Shown: positions 44,579 through 54,098 of the stretch, piece by piece | Numbering within the stretch: the stretch's first letter is position 1 | How the letters are laid out: every line of letters starts with the position of its first letter | DNA from: Cyanobium sp. PCC 7001 | GTDB taxonomy: Bacteria > Cyanobacteriota > Cyanobacteriia > PCC-6307 > Cyanobiaceae | NCBI RefSeq assembly: GCF_000155635.1 | Contig: NZ_DS990556.1 | Location: 796,416 to 860,415 of the forward strand | Direction: 5' to 3' | Length of the DNA stretch: 64,000 nucleotides | Notes under the pieces: generated by a model | Database searches by the model: none | Seen by the model: the letters and a program-made list of their open reading frames with translations, nothing else | What the model was told of the DNA's origin: nothing | Made by a program: the position numbers and the translations under genes

Positions 44579-46086
44579 GCGATCTGCCCCTGCTCTCGCT
44601 GCTGCTGCTGATCCCCTTCGGGGGCAGTGTGGCCCTGCTCGCCTGGCCCGGCCTGGTCAGCGCGGCCCGGGTGCGCAGCGTCTGCATCGCCGTGCTCGGC
44701 CTGCAGTTGCTGGTGAGCCTGCTGGTGGTGCAGGCCTTCGATCCCGCCCAGGCGGGCCTGCAGCTGCAGGAAGCCCATGGCTGGGTGCCGGGGCTGGGCC
44801 TCGACTACCGCCTGGGGGTCGATGGCCTGTCGCTGCCACTGGTGCTGATCAACGGGGCCCTCACCCTGGTGTCGGTGGTGTGCACCCGCGAGTTCAGCCG
44901 GCGGCCCAGGCTCTACTTCGCCCTGCTGCTGCTGATCAGCGGGGCCGTGAACGGAGCCTTCCTGGCCGACAACCTGCTGCTGTTCTTCCTGTTCTATGAA
45001 CTGGAGCTGATTCCCCTCTGGCTGCTGATCTCGATCTGGGGAGGAACGGGACGCGCCTACGCCGCCACCAAGTTCCTGATCTTCACCGCCATCTCGGGCA
45101 TGCTGATCCTCGGGGCTTTCCTGGGCCTGGCCCTGTTCACCGGCAGCGTGGACTTCAGCCTCACCCCCGTGGACAGTGAGCGCCTGGGGATGGGAGCCCA
45201 GCTGGTCCTGCTGGCGGCGCTGCTGGTGGGCTTCGGCATCAAGATGCCGCTGGTGCCCTTTCACACCTGGCTCCCGGATGCCCACACCCAGGCCTCCACG
45301 CCGGTGTCGGTGCTGCTGGCGGGCGTGCTGCTGAAGCTGGGCACCTATGGCCTGCTGCGCTTCGGCATGGGCCTCTTCCCCGAAGCCTGGGCCCGGCTCG
45401 CACCCGCGCTGGCCGTGTGGGCGGCGGTGTCGGTGGTGTTCGGCTCCCTGGCGGCGATCGCCCAGCAGGACATGAAACGGATGGTGGCCTACAGCTCGGT
45501 GGGCCACATGGGCTACATCCTGCTGGCCGCCGCGGCCGCCACGCCGGTGAGCCTGCTGGGCACGGAGTTCCAGATGGTGAGCCATGGCCTGATCTCCGCC
45601 CTGCTGTTCCTGCTGGTGGGAATCGTGTACCGCAAGACCGGCACCCGCGATCTCACCGTGCTGCGCGGCCTGCTCAACCCCGAACGGGGCCTGCCCCTCA
45701 CGGGCTCGCTGATGATCGTGGGTGTGATGGCGAGCGCCGGGATGCCGGGCATGGCGGGCTTCATCTCCGAATTCCTGGTGTTCCGGGGCAGCATCACGGC
45801 CTACCCCGTGGCCACCCTGGTGTGCCTGGTGGGCTCCGGCCTCACGGCGGTGTACTTCCTGCTGCTGGTGAACCGGGCCTTCTTCGGGCGTCTCGCCGTC
45901 ACCCCCCCCAGCGATCCGATCCAGGACGGCCGGCTGGACATCCAGCTGGCCGCGGTGAACCCCCGCGAAACCGTGCCGGCGATCGCCCTCGGGATCGCCG
46001 TGGTGGGCCTGGGGCTGTTGCCCAGCACCCTGGGTCACCTCAGCGAAGCCGCCACCACGGCCATGGCCCAGGCGAGGATCGGCTGA
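44575..46086 (+). CDS. ndhD4: NDH-1 CO2-uptake complex subunit NdhD4
   Basis: 503 aa; NuoM-type proton-translocating subunit. Motifs: RLGVDGLSLPLVLINGALTL, FFLFYELELIPLWLLISIWG (conserved Glu), KMPLVPFHTWLPDAHTQAST, AQQDMKRMVAYSSVGHMGYI and GMPGMAGFISEFLVFRGS. Start overlaps the ndhF4 stop by 4 bases, and the stop shares one base with the cupB start, so the three are coupled. Confidence 0.93.
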   Translation: MSDLPLLSLLLLIPFGGSVALLAWPGLVSAARVRSVCIAVLGLQLLVSLLVVQAFDPAQAGLQLQEAHGWVPGLGLDYRLGVDGLSLPLVLINGALTLVSVVCTREFSRRPRLYFALLLLISGAVNGAFLADNLLLFFLFYELELIPLWLLISIWGGTGRAYAATKFLIFTAISGMLILGAFLGLALFTGSVDFSLTPVDSERLGMGAQLVLLAALLVGFGIKMPLVPFHTWLPDAHTQASTPVSVLLAGVLLKLGTYGLLRFGMGLFPEAWARLAPALAVWAAVSVVFGSLAAIAQQDMKRMVAYSSVGHMGYILLAAAAATPVSLLGTEFQMVSHGLISALLFLLVGIVYRKTGTRDLTVLRGLLNPERGLPLTGSLMIVGVMASAGMPGMAGFISEFLVFRGSITAYPVATLVCLVGSGLTAVYFLLLVNRAFFGRLAVTPPSDPIQDGRLDIQLAAVNPRETVPAIALGIAVVGLGLLPSTLGHLSEAATTAMAQARIG

Positions 46087-47294
46087 TGCCCGTGATTCCT
46101 GCCCACCTCACCCGCAACGGCGGCATGCCGCCGCAGGAGGAGCTCGAGCGGCGCCTGCTGAGCGGCGAAACCCTGCTGGCCGAGAGCGACGATCACCTGC
46201 TGGAGGTGGTGGGCATTCTGGAGAGCTATGGCGAGGTGCTGGATGCCTACAGCATCAACCTGATCTTCCAGGCCGAGCGTCAGTTCCTCAATCCCTTCCC
46301 ACTGCTCAAGTACCTGAACGGCGATCCCAGCCCTGCCAGGATCTGGCGGAATCTCAACCACGACCGCATCAATTTCGAGTACGCCGAGTACTGCATGAAG
46401 ACCATGCTCTGGCATGGCACCGGCGGGCTGGATGCCTACCTCGACAGTGAGGCCTTCGCCGCGAACTGCCAGGCGATCATCGCCCGCAAGCGGCGGCGGG
46501 ATCCGCTGATGGCCCTGCTGAATCCCCTGTTCCCGGCCTTTCTGCCCGAGCTGATCCGCACCGCCGCCACCACCCACGCCCTGGGGCAGTTCTGGCGGGT
46601 GATGAGCGACCTGTTTCTCGATCTGGCCAGGGCCGAGCGGGACGGCACGGTGCGCAGCATCGCCGCCGTGGTGGACTTCATCCGCGATGGCCTGGTGGCC
46701 GCCGCCGCCAACCCCATCACCTACGCCGTGGAACTGGAGGGACAAACCCTCTGGGTGCTGCCTCCCGAGGCCGGGCTCACCTTCCTGATGGACGTGGCCG
46801 TGCCCTACGTGGAAGCGGTGTTCCTGCGGGGCACCCCCTTCTTCGGCACGGTGAGCTTCAACGCCCAGGCCCAGCAGATCTCCCCCGACCAGGGGAGGTT
46901 CGCCTACGGCGCCCTGTTCGCCGATCCCCTGCCCACCATGGGGGCCGGCATTCCGCCCAGCCTGCTGATGCAGGACATGTACCGCCATCTGCCTGCGGCC
47001 CTGCATGCCTGGTATCTGCAGCGGGGCCGGGGCGAGGGGGACATCCGGGTGAAGATCTGCTGCAGCTTCCAGAAGTCGATGTTCTGCGTGACCAACGCCG
47101 CCATCAACGGGATGATGCCCCACCCCCTGGACAGCGCCGACCCGGACCATCAGGCCGAGAACCGCGCCCATGTGCGGGGCTGGGCCGAACGGCTGGCGAG
47201 CAGCCGCACCGATTGCCTGGCCGCCTCGCCCGTCCCCGCGGAAGCCCCCGCGCCCGAGCCGGCAGGGAAGAGCGGCAGCCCAGCCCTGGCCTAG
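46086..47294 (+). CDS. cupB: CO2 hydration protein CupB (ChpX)
   Basis: 402 aa. Recognised by [58 protein letters not shown] and [20 protein letters not shown]. CupB is the hydration subunit bound to NdhF4/NdhD4 that turns CO2 into bicarbonate in a light-energised, one-way reaction at the thylakoid. A Pro/Ala-rich tail ([20 protein letters not shown]) is unlike the core. Start ATG 46086 is set by the shared base with ndhD4. Confidence 0.93.
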   Translation: MPVIPAHLTRNGGMPPQEELERRLLSGETLLAESDDHLLEVVGILESYGEVLDAYSINLIFQAERQFLNPFPLLKYLNGDPSPARIWRNLNHDRINFEYAEYCMKTMLWHGTGGLDAYLDSEAFAANCQAIIARKRRRDPLMALLNPLFPAFLPELIRTAATTHALGQFWRVMSDLFLDLARAERDGTVRSIAAVVDFIRDGLVAAAANPITYAVELEGQTLWVLPPEAGLTFLMDVAVPYVEAVFLRGTPFFGTVSFNAQAQQISPDQGRFAYGALFADPLPTMGAGIPPSLLMQDMYRHLPAALHAWYLQRGRGEGDIRVKICCSFQKSMFCVTNAAINGMMPHPLDSADPDHQAENRAHVRGWAERLASSRTDCLAASPVPAEAPAPEPAGKSGSPALA

Positions 47295-47303
47295 GGTCTG
47301 GCT

Positions 47304-47573
47304 ATGGAGCAGACCTGGACTCCCCGCCCCAAGCCCGAGCATCCGGAGCGCCTGGAGCGCCGGATCGAATTCGCCGACTACGGGGCCACCCGCGATTTCC
47401 TGGAGCGGCTCAACGACCTCTGCGAAGCGGAGTCGCGCTACCCCGACATCAGCTTCGGGCGCACCTACGTGAATCTCACCCTGCGCTCCGAGACGGACGC
47501 CGACACCGTCGGCGCCCCGGACCACGCCTTCGCCGCGGCGATCGATGGCCTGCTGGCGGATGGCGGCACGTGA
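47304..47573 (+). CDS. Alpha-carboxysome RuBisCO assembly factor (acRAF), pterin-dehydratase-like
   Basis: 89 aa with the pterin-4a-carbinolamine dehydratase fold: [37 protein letters not shown] and [13 protein letters not shown]. Dehydratase His residues of the canonical (E/D)xxHHP motif are absent (RYPDISF instead), as in the acRAF group, which assists folding/assembly of form IA RuBisCO rather than acting on pterins. It is directly before cbbX with a GTGA overlap. Confidence 0.88.
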   Translation: MEQTWTPRPKPEHPERLERRIEFADYGATRDFLERLNDLCEAESRYPDISFGRTYVNLTLRSETDADTVGAPDHAFAAAIDGLLADGGT

Positions 47574-48484
47574 GCGCGTCCGAGCCTGCCGTGGATCTGT
47601 GGGCCGCCTACGAGGGGGCCGGCATTCAGGAGGTGCTGGATGAGCTGGATCGCGAGCTGATCGGCCTGCGGCCGGTGAAGGCCCGCATCCGGGAGATCGC
47701 GGCCCTGCTGGTGGTGAACCGGGCCCGGCAGCAGGTGGGACTCGAAACGGCGCCGCCCTCGCTGCACATGTCCTTCACCGGCGGCCCCGGCACCGGCAAG
47801 ACCACGGTGGCCGAGCGGATGAGCAAGATCCTGCACGGCCTCGGCTATGTGCGCAAAGGCCACGTGGTGACCGCCACCCGGGACGATCTGGTGGGGCAGT
47901 ACATCGGCCATACGGCTCCCAAGACGCGGGAGATGTTGAAGAAGGCCATGGGTGGCGTGCTGTTCATCGACGAGGCCTATTACCTTTACCGGCCCGAGAA
48001 CGAGCGGGATTACGGCGCCGAAGCCATCGAGATCCTGCTGCAGGTGATGGAGAACAACCGGGATGATCTGGTGGTGATCTTTGCCGGGTACAAAGACCGA
48101 ATGGATGTGTTCTACCACTCCAATCCAGGGCTCTCGTCGCGGGTGGCGAACCACATCGACTTTCCCGACTACACCGCGCCTGAACTGCTGGCCATTGCCC
48201 GCATGATCCTCGCCCACGAGAACTACCGCTTCAGCCAGGAAGCCGTGGCCGCCTTCGAGGACTACATCCACCGCCGCATGCAGCTGCCCTTCTTCGCCAA
48301 CGCCCGCTCGATCCGCAATGCCATCGACCGGGCGCGGATGCGTCAGGCCAACCGGCTGTTCAGCCGCATGGGCAGCGCCCTCACCAAGCTCGATCTGATG
48401 ACGATCGAGGCGGAGGATATCACTGCATCACGGGTGTTCCAGGGGGAGGTGGAAGGCCTGGATCCGGCTGTGCCGCTCACCTGA
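47570..48484 (+). CDS. cbbX: RuBisCO activase CbbX (AAA+)
   Basis: 304 aa AAA+ remodeller that removes inhibitory sugar phosphates from RuBisCO. Walker A GGPGTGKT at residues 71-78, Walker [21 protein letters not shown], sensor residues near [22 protein letters not shown], arginine-finger region [19 protein letters not shown]. The start GTG 47570 overlaps the acRAF stop. The pore loop region ([15 protein letters not shown]) is intact. It closes the carbon-fixation island. Confidence 0.95.
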   Translation: MSASEPAVDLWAAYEGAGIQEVLDELDRELIGLRPVKARIREIAALLVVNRARQQVGLETAPPSLHMSFTGGPGTGKTTVAERMSKILHGLGYVRKGHVVTATRDDLVGQYIGHTAPKTREMLKKAMGGVLFIDEAYYLYRPENERDYGAEAIEILLQVMENNRDDLVVIFAGYKDRMDVFYHSNPGLSSRVANHIDFPDYTAPELLAIARMILAHENYRFSQEAVAAFEDYIHRRMQLPFFANARSIRNAIDRARMRQANRLFSRMGSALTKLDLMTIEAEDITASRVFQGEVEGLDPAVPLT

Positions 48485-48487
48485 GAG

Positions 48488-48751
48488 TCAGTTGGGGAAG
48501 GGGTCCAGGCGCGGCGATGCCGGCGGACGGCCCGTGCCCCCTTCCAGCTTGGTGCCGCAGGTGATGCTGCCATCGCTGGCGACGCTGCAGTTCTCGGGCA
48601 CCACGGTGGAACCGGCCGGCGGCGGCGCACCTTGCCGCTGCCAGGTCTGGGTCTGGGCCTGAGCCGGCGGGGCCGCAGCCAGACTGAGGCCGGTGGCCAG
48701 TGCCGCGAGCGCTGCCGGCAGCAAGGAGGCGGGGGCGGAAGGCTGCGCCAC
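48488..48751 (-). CDS. Small secreted protein of unknown function
   Basis: 87 aa from GTG 48751. Signal peptide LLPAALAALATGLSLAAAPP then AQAQ, and a short mature part with a Cys pair in ENCSVASDGSITCGTKLEGG and a Pro-rich tail ending LDPFPN. The VPENCSVASDGSITCGTK pattern is like short exported proteins I recall in picocyanobacteria. It converges with cbbX (3-base gap). Confidence 0.55.
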   Translation of the reverse strand: MAQPSAPASLLPAALAALATGLSLAAAPPAQAQTQTWQRQGAPPPAGSTVVPENCSVASDGSITCGTKLEGGTGRPPASPRLDPFPN

Positions 48752-48939
48752 GGAACCGGATGGCTGGGACTGAGAGAACCCTAGCCGCTGCCTTGGCGCT
48801 GGGGTGATGGAGGCGGCGCCGACACTTGGCCCCCACGGAGTCACCGGGCAGGCGAAGGCTGCACCGGTGGTGGTGTCTTGCCTGCAACAGCGCTGATCAG
48901 AAACAGCCCGGATCACGCCATCGCCATACAATCCAAGCG

Positions 48940-49482
48940 ATGAACATCCACATGATGAACCCCGTGCCATCCACCCATCAGGGATCGTGTCACCGTCGCG
49001 CGCGCACTGCGCGGCCACTGCTGATGGCAGCCAGCTCGGTGATGGCCTTTCTGGCCACAGCCGCCATTCCAGGTTTGGCTCAGGCGGAAACCTGCACATT
49101 CCTCCAGCCGATCGGAGGCGATGGCAGCGATCCCGTGGTGTCCAAAACCGTGGGCCGGGCGAAGTTGCTCGGCCGAACGAACTGGAACACCGATTTCATC
49201 GTGGATCGCCCCTACAAGAGCTACAAGTTCTTCTTCACGGCGAATTCCTCCGATGCCAATGCTAAATATCCCGTGGAGGGATTCATGAAATTCACCGATG
49301 GCACCAGCCTGCAGGTGATCAACGCCACGATGAATCCGCCGATCGGCAAGGGACAGGAGTTCGGTCCATTCCCGGCGGTGCCCGAGAAGCAGGCCAGCCA
49401 GATGAACTTCAAGGTGGGAGCCAGCAGCGACCCGGGGGCCCTCGGCTTCAGCTACCGCATCTCGGTGCAGGGGTGCCTGTGA
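48940..49482 (+). CDS. Secreted beta-rich protein with terminal cysteines
   Basis: 180 aa from ATG 48940 (ATG 48952/48955 are alternatives). Signal peptide LLMAASSVMAFLATAAIPGL then AQA; mature ETCTFLQPIGGDGSDPVV, FIVDRPYKSYKFFFTANSSD, FMKFTDGTSLQVINATMNPP, GFSYRISVQGCL. Only two Cys, at either end of the mature chain, likely form a disulfide. Codon use is more A/T-rich than its neighbours. No family is recognised. Confidence 0.6.
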   Translation: MNIHMMNPVPSTHQGSCHRRARTARPLLMAASSVMAFLATAAIPGLAQAETCTFLQPIGGDGSDPVVSKTVGRAKLLGRTNWNTDFIVDRPYKSYKFFFTANSSDANAKYPVEGFMKFTDGTSLQVINATMNPPIGKGQEFGPFPAVPEKQASQMNFKVGASSDPGALGFSYRISVQGCL

Positions 49483-49498
49483 GCCGCAGGAGCTGAGC

Positions 49499-50977
49499 TC
49501 AGCGCCGCTTGCGGGAATCGATCTGCAGCAGGTCACGCACCTGCTGCACCTGGCGGGCAAGGGCAGGATCGGCGCTGAGCTTCCTCTCGATCTGCTCCAC
49601 GGCGTACATCACCGTGGAGTGGTCCTTGCCCCCGAACACCTCGCCGATGCGGGGCAGGGAGAGGTTGGTGCTGTGGCGCATCAGGTACATCCCCACCTGG
49701 CGGGCCTGGCTCACGGCCCGCTTGCGGCTGGGGCTGCGCATCTCGTCCCCCCCCACGCCGAACACCTCCGACACCTTCTCCAGCACCTGCTCGGGCTTCA
49801 CCTCCACGTCCCGGCCGGCCGGATCGAGCATGGGCGCCACCGACTCCACCGTCATCGGCAGACCGGTGATCGAGGCGAAGGCCACGGCCCGGGTGAGGGC
49901 GCCCTCGAGCTCGCGGATGTTGGAGGTGAAGCGGCCGGCGATGAACTGGATCAGCTCGCGCGGCAGGGCCATCTGCTCCTGTTCGGCCTTCTTGTGCAGG
50001 ATCGCCATGCGGGTCTCGAGGTCCGGCGCCTGGATGTCGGCGATCAGACCCATGGAGAAGCGGGAGATCAGCCGCTCCTGCAGCCTGGGGATCTGGCTGG
50101 GGGGGCGGTCGGAGGCGATCACGATCTGCCTGCCCGCTTCATGCAGGGCGTTGAAGGTGTGGAAGAACTCCTCCTGGGTGTACTCCTTGCCCTCGATGAA
50201 CTGGATGTCGTCCACCAGGATCAGGTCGGCTGCGCGGTAGCGGTCGCGGAAGGCCTGCATCCCGTCCTTGCGGATGGCCTGGATCAGGTCGTTGGTGAAG
50301 GTTTCGGTGGACACATAGAACACCCGCGCCTCCGGGTTGATCTCGAGGCGGTAATGCCCGATCGCCTGCATCAGGTGGGTCTTGCCCAGGCCCACACCGC
50401 CACAGATGAACAGCGGATTGAATTCCCGGCCCGGCGCCTCGGCCACGGCCAGGGCCGCCGCATGGGCCATGCGGCTGTTCGGACCCACCACGAAGCGGTT
50501 GAACACGTAGCGGGGATTCAGGCCCGGCGCGAAGGCCTGGCGCCCCCCACGGCCATGCACCGTCGGCCCGGGGGCGCTGCCGGCCACCGGAGCGCCGCCG
50601 TTGCCACCGGGCTGGCCCATGGCTGAGGCAGGCACCCCGGTGGCGGATCCGTAAGGGGGGGCTGGAGCCCCGGGCAGCTCAACCACCACCTGTTGGCCGC
50701 CCACCGCCAGGCCCACGGCGGGCTCGGCCTGGGGGGCGGTGTCGACGGACACCTGCAGGGGGCGGCCGGCGATCTCGCTGGCCACCGCGGCGATCGTGTC
50801 GAGGTAGTTCTTGCGGAGCCAGCCGCAGGCGAAGCTGTTGGGGGCCTCCAGGTGCAGGGCGGAGCCATGGAGGCCCTGGCAGCGGGCCGGGCGGATCCAG
50901 GTCTCGAAGGTGGGCTTGCTGAAACGCGCCTGGAGTGCCTGCTGAACCTGGTGCCACAGCTCTTCTGCCTGCTGCAC
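49499..50977 (-). CDS. dnaA: Chromosomal replication initiator DnaA
   Basis: 492 aa from GTG 50977 ([20 protein letters not shown]). Domain I, a Gly/Pro-rich domain II (residues about 95-150), AAA+ domain III with [20 protein letters not shown] and [20 protein letters not shown], and domain IV with [20 protein letters not shown] and [14 protein letters not shown], the box-binding helix-turn-helix. Complete. dnaN is not adjacent, usual for cyanobacteria. On the minus strand TATATT (51003-51008) lies 25 bases before the start and could be its -10. Confidence 0.97.
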   Translation of the reverse strand: MQQAEELWHQVQQALQARFSKPTFETWIRPARCQGLHGSALHLEAPNSFACGWLRKNYLDTIAAVASEIAGRPLQVSVDTAPQAEPAVGLAVGGQQVVVELPGAPAPPYGSATGVPASAMGQPGGNGGAPVAGSAPGPTVHGRGGRQAFAPGLNPRYVFNRFVVGPNSRMAHAAALAVAEAPGREFNPLFICGGVGLGKTHLMQAIGHYRLEINPEARVFYVSTETFTNDLIQAIRKDGMQAFRDRYRAADLILVDDIQFIEGKEYTQEEFFHTFNALHEAGRQIVIASDRPPSQIPRLQERLISRFSMGLIADIQAPDLETRMAILHKKAEQEQMALPRELIQFIAGRFTSNIRELEGALTRAVAFASITGLPMTVESVAPMLDPAGRDVEVKPEQVLEKVSEVFGVGGDEMRSPSRKRAVSQARQVGMYLMRHSTNLSLPRIGEVFGGKDHSTVMYAVEQIERKLSADPALARQVQQVRDLLQIDSRKRR

Positions 50978-51037
50978 CGACGGCCCCCTCTCGCGGGTGC
51001 TGAATATACGCAGATCCCCCGGCCCGGTCGGTCTTAA

Positions 51038-52213
51038 ATGAAGCGCATTCCCACCTGGCCCACGCCACCCCCGATGCCCCGTACCCGCTCCTGGCCCGGC
51101 GCCGTGCTGATCGGCTCGCTGCTGCTCACGGGCTGCACGGGCGGGATGCCACGGCTGCCGCAGCTGCCGCGTCTGCCCGGCCAGCCGGACCAGGGCAACG
51201 TGCGGATCAGCGACGCCGGCCCGACGCCGCCGCTGCAGCCCAGCAACAACGTGATCGTGGATGCGGTGGCCAAGGTGGGCCCCTCGGTGGTGCGGATCGA
51301 CACCACCAAGCGGATCATCAACCCCCTGGGCGGTCTGTTCGGCCGTGGCCCCACCATCCAGGAGCAGCAGGGCCAGGGGTCGGGCTTCATCACCCGCTCC
51401 GACGGCGTGCTGCTCACCAACGCCCACGTGGTGGACGGCGCCAGCGAAGTGAGCGTGACCCTGCCGGACGGCCGCAGTTTCACCGGCAAGGTGCTGGGCA
51501 GCGATCCCCTCACCGACGTGGCGGTGGTGAAGGTGGTGGCCACCAACCTGCCCGTGGCGCCGCTGGGGGATTCCGCCAAGCTGCGGCCCGGGGAATGGGC
51601 GATCGCCATCGGCAATCCCCTCGGCCTCGACAACACCGTGACCGCCGGGATCATCAGTGCCATCCAGCGCACCAACGCGGTGGGCGAGGGCCAGCGGGTG
51701 CCCTACATCCAGACCGATGCGGCGGTGAACCCCGGCAACAGCGGCGGACCGCTGATCAACGACCGGGGTCAGGTGATCGGCATCAACACGGCCATCCGCC
51801 AGGCACCCGGGGCGGGCCTGAGCTTCGCCGTGCCGATCAACGTGGCCAAGCAGATCGCGGCCCAGATCCTGGAGCGGGGCTTCGCCAGCCATCCCTACAT
51901 CGGCGTGCGGCTCCAGGCCCTCACCCCCCAGCTGGCGCGCGAGATCAACGCCACCACCGACCAGTGCCGGCTGCCGGAGGTGAACGGCGTGGTGGTGGTG
52001 GATGTGATGCAGGGCAGCCCGGCCTCCAAGGGGGGCCTCAAGCCCTGCGACCTGATCGAATCGGTGGGTGGACGCAAGGTGCGCAATCCCTCGGAGGTGC
52101 AGCTGGCGGTGGACCAGGGCCGCGTCGGGGAACCCCTCGAGGTGGTGGTGCGCCGCGGCGATGCCACCACCTCCCTCACCCTCCAGCCGGCCGAGCTGCC
52201 GCGGCAGGAATGA
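51038..52213 (+). CDS. DegQ/HtrA-family serine protease, predicted lipoprotein
   Basis: 391 aa. Signal II with lipobox ([14 protein letters not shown]), a Pro-rich linker, and a trypsin-like domain with triad His in [11 protein letters not shown], Asp in [12 protein letters not shown] and Ser in [20 protein letters not shown], followed by one PDZ domain ([40 protein letters not shown]). Periplasmic quality-control protease tethered to a membrane. It is divergent from dnaA with a 60-base shared region. Confidence 0.93.
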   Translation: MKRIPTWPTPPPMPRTRSWPGAVLIGSLLLTGCTGGMPRLPQLPRLPGQPDQGNVRISDAGPTPPLQPSNNVIVDAVAKVGPSVVRIDTTKRIINPLGGLFGRGPTIQEQQGQGSGFITRSDGVLLTNAHVVDGASEVSVTLPDGRSFTGKVLGSDPLTDVAVVKVVATNLPVAPLGDSAKLRPGEWAIAIGNPLGLDNTVTAGIISAIQRTNAVGEGQRVPYIQTDAAVNPGNSGGPLINDRGQVIGINTAIRQAPGAGLSFAVPINVAKQIAAQILERGFASHPYIGVRLQALTPQLAREINATTDQCRLPEVNGVVVVDVMQGSPASKGGLKPCDLIESVGGRKVRNPSEVQLAVDQGRVGEPLEVVVRRGDATTSLTLQPAELPRQE

Positions 52214-52226
52214 GGCGGCGGGCCGA

Positions 52227-52844
52227 ATGAGCGCCGCAGCCCCCCTGGAGCTGGTGGTGATGGCCCGCTGGCCGGCCCCCGGGCGCTGCAAGAGCCGCCT
52301 GGCCGCCGGCATCGGTGCGGGCCGGGCCGCGGCGATCCAGGGCCGGTTGATCCAGCACACGCTGGCCACCGCCCGTCTGAGCCGCCGCAGGCTGGGCTGC
52401 CGCCTGGTGCTGGCCGTGCAGGGGCTGGGGCCGCGGGCCTGCCGGCGCTGGGGGGCCGAGCTGGGCTGTGACGTAGCGGTGCCCCAGGGCGGCGGCGGTC
52501 TGGGCACGCGGCTGCAGCGGCAGCTGCAGCGCGCCCTCGCCGCCGGGGCCGGCCGCGTGGTGCTGATCGGCAGCGACCTGCCGACCCTGGAAAGCGCCGA
52601 TCTGGAGGCGGCCTTCGCCGGCCTCGGACCCAGCGGGCTGGTGCTGGGCCCGGCCGGCGATGGCGGCTACTGGCTGATCGGCCTTGATCACTCCAGGCCG
52701 GCTCTGCTGGCCGGGATCCCCTGGGGCAGTGGCGCGGTGCTGGAGTGCACCCTCGCGGTGGCCAGGCGCCTCGAGCTCAGCCCCGTGCTGCTGGCGGTGC
52801 GCCACGATCTGGACCGGGCCGCCGACCTGAGACCCTGGCGCTGA
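52227..52844 (+). CDS. TIGR04282-type (DUF2064) arsenosugar glycosyltransferase
   Basis: 205 aa; nucleotidyltransferase-like fold: [57 protein letters not shown]. In other bacteria this family is linked to arsenosugar synthesis with the TIGR04283 glycosyltransferase, which is the next gene 3 bases on. arsM and the radical SAM partner are not in the window. Confidence 0.85.
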   Translation: MSAAAPLELVVMARWPAPGRCKSRLAAGIGAGRAAAIQGRLIQHTLATARLSRRRLGCRLVLAVQGLGPRACRRWGAELGCDVAVPQGGGGLGTRLQRQLQRALAAGAGRVVLIGSDLPTLESADLEAAFAGLGPSGLVLGPAGDGGYWLIGLDHSRPALLAGIPWGSGAVLECTLAVARRLELSPVLLAVRHDLDRAADLRPWR

Positions 52845-52847
52845 GCC

Positions 52848-53576
52848 ATGAGCGCCCAGGACCCCTGGCTGAGTGTGGTGATCGCCAGCCGCAACGAACG
52901 CCGGGCCCTGCCGCCGCTGCTGGCCCAGCTGGGCAGCGCTCCGGATCTGGTGCGGGAGGTGCTGGTGGTGGATGGCGGCAGCGATGACGGCAGTGGCCAG
53001 CTGGCCGGCCTGGCCGGCGCCGCCCTGCTGCGCTCGGAGCCTGGTCGCGGCTGCCAGCTCGCCCTCGGCGCCAGGGAGGCCCGGGGGCCCTGGCTGCTGC
53101 TGCTCCATGCCGACGTGCGGCTGCCCACCGACTGGGCGCAGCGGATCCGGGCGGTGCCGCAGCGACAGGGGCAGGACCAGGCGCTGGGCGCCTGGTATTT
53201 CGATCTGGGCATCGCCGGCGCTCACCCCGGCCTGCGGCTGGTGGAGCTGGGGGTGGCCCTGCGCAGCCGCTGGCGCCAGCTGCCCTATGGCGATCAGGGT
53301 CTGCTGCTGCCCCTGTCGCTCTACCGGGCCAGCGGCGGGATGCGGCCCCTGCCGCTGATGGAGGATCTGGATCTGGTGCAGCGGCTGCGGCGCCTGGCCC
53401 AGCTGCGCAGCCTGGGGGCGGCGGTGCGGGTGGATCCGCGGCGCTGGCGGCAGGGGGGGATCTGGCGCACCACCCTCGACAATGCCCGCCTGCGCCGCCA
53501 GTGGCGCCGGGGCGTGCCCGCCGCCACCCTGGCCCGCCGGTACTACGGCGGCAGCTGGAACGACCCAGGCGCCTAG
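52848..53576 (+). CDS. TIGR04283-type GT2 glycosyltransferase
   Basis: 242 aa GT-A enzyme: WLSVVIASRNERRALPPLL, VREVLVVDGGSDDGSGQLAG, GPWLLLLHADVRLPTDW (DxD-like metal site), PYGDQGLLLPLSLYRASGGM, PLPLMEDLDLVQRLRRLAQL. It pairs with the DUF2064 gene upstream. Its stop shares CTAG with the convergent GNAT gene. Confidence 0.88.
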   Translation: MSAQDPWLSVVIASRNERRALPPLLAQLGSAPDLVREVLVVDGGSDDGSGQLAGLAGAALLRSEPGRGCQLALGAREARGPWLLLLHADVRLPTDWAQRIRAVPQRQGQDQALGAWYFDLGIAGAHPGLRLVELGVALRSRWRQLPYGDQGLLLPLSLYRASGGMRPLPLMEDLDLVQRLRRLAQLRSLGAAVRVDPRRWRQGGIWRTTLDNARLRRQWRRGVPAATLARRYYGGSWNDPGA

Positions 53577-54067
53577 GGCGCGTACCAGAAGGCGCAGCGG
53601 CGCTCGAGGGGCTCCAGCTCCCAGCCCTGGGCCTGATAGAACTCCACCACCTGGGGGTCGGCGAACAGGCTGACGCGGTCCACCTCCATGCTGCGCAGCT
53701 GATCCAGCACGTAGAGCATCAGCGCCTTGCCCAATCCCACCCCCTGGTAGTGGGGGTGCACCGCCACGTCCCAGACCGTGGCCTCCACCACCCCGTCGCC
53801 GGTGCAGCGGGCGAAGCCCACCAGCTTCGGCAGGCGGGGATCGTGGCGCCACAGCCCCACCCGCAGCAGGCTGTTCTGCAGCGCCTTGCGCACGCGCCGC
53901 AGGGGACGGCGGCTCCAGCCCACCGCGTCGCAGAGCTGCTCGAGCTCGATCAGGTCGATCTCCCGCTGGGTGCTGAGCACCAGGGAGATCTGGGGGTTGG
54001 GCGTCGGGCAGAGCCGATGCCCCTCCCCGTAGAGAGTGGTGAGGAGCTCGACCGGATCCACGGACAC
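53573..54067 (-). CDS. GNAT-family N-acetyltransferase
   Basis: 164 aa: AKL-type beta-alpha-beta core with VWDVAVHPHYQGVGLGKALM (the V-x-P-x-x-Q/R-GxGxG/A acetyl-CoA motif), DQLRSMEVDRVSLFADPQVV and EFYQAQGWELEPLERRCAFW. Close in layout to cyanobacterial/plastid NSI-like acetyltransferases; substrate not determined. Overlaps the upstream glycosyltransferase stop by 4 bases on the opposite strand. Confidence 0.88.
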   Translation of the reverse strand: MSVDPVELLTTLYGEGHRLCPTPNPQISLVLSTQREIDLIELEQLCDAVGWSRRPLRRVRKALQNSLLRVGLWRHDPRLPKLVGFARCTGDGVVEATVWDVAVHPHYQGVGLGKALMLYVLDQLRSMEVDRVSLFADPQVVEFYQAQGWELEPLERRCAFWYAP

Positions 54068-54098
54068 GGCGGGGCGCGGGATGCCACGATCCTGCCTG

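Noticed and set aside
48927-48932. TACAAT as a -10 for the secreted protein gene at 48940
   Set aside because: It is only 7 bases before the chosen ATG; it would require a leaderless message or a later start, and no -35 is visible.
49499-51037. dnaA as a marker for a nearby origin of replication
   Set aside because: No cluster of DnaA boxes was seen around dnaA, and in cyanobacteria the origin is usually not beside dnaA.
53445-53465. Another G GGG GGG heptamer, in the GT2 gene
   Set aside because: No stable stem follows at a suitable distance; shows that G7 alone is common in this DNA.
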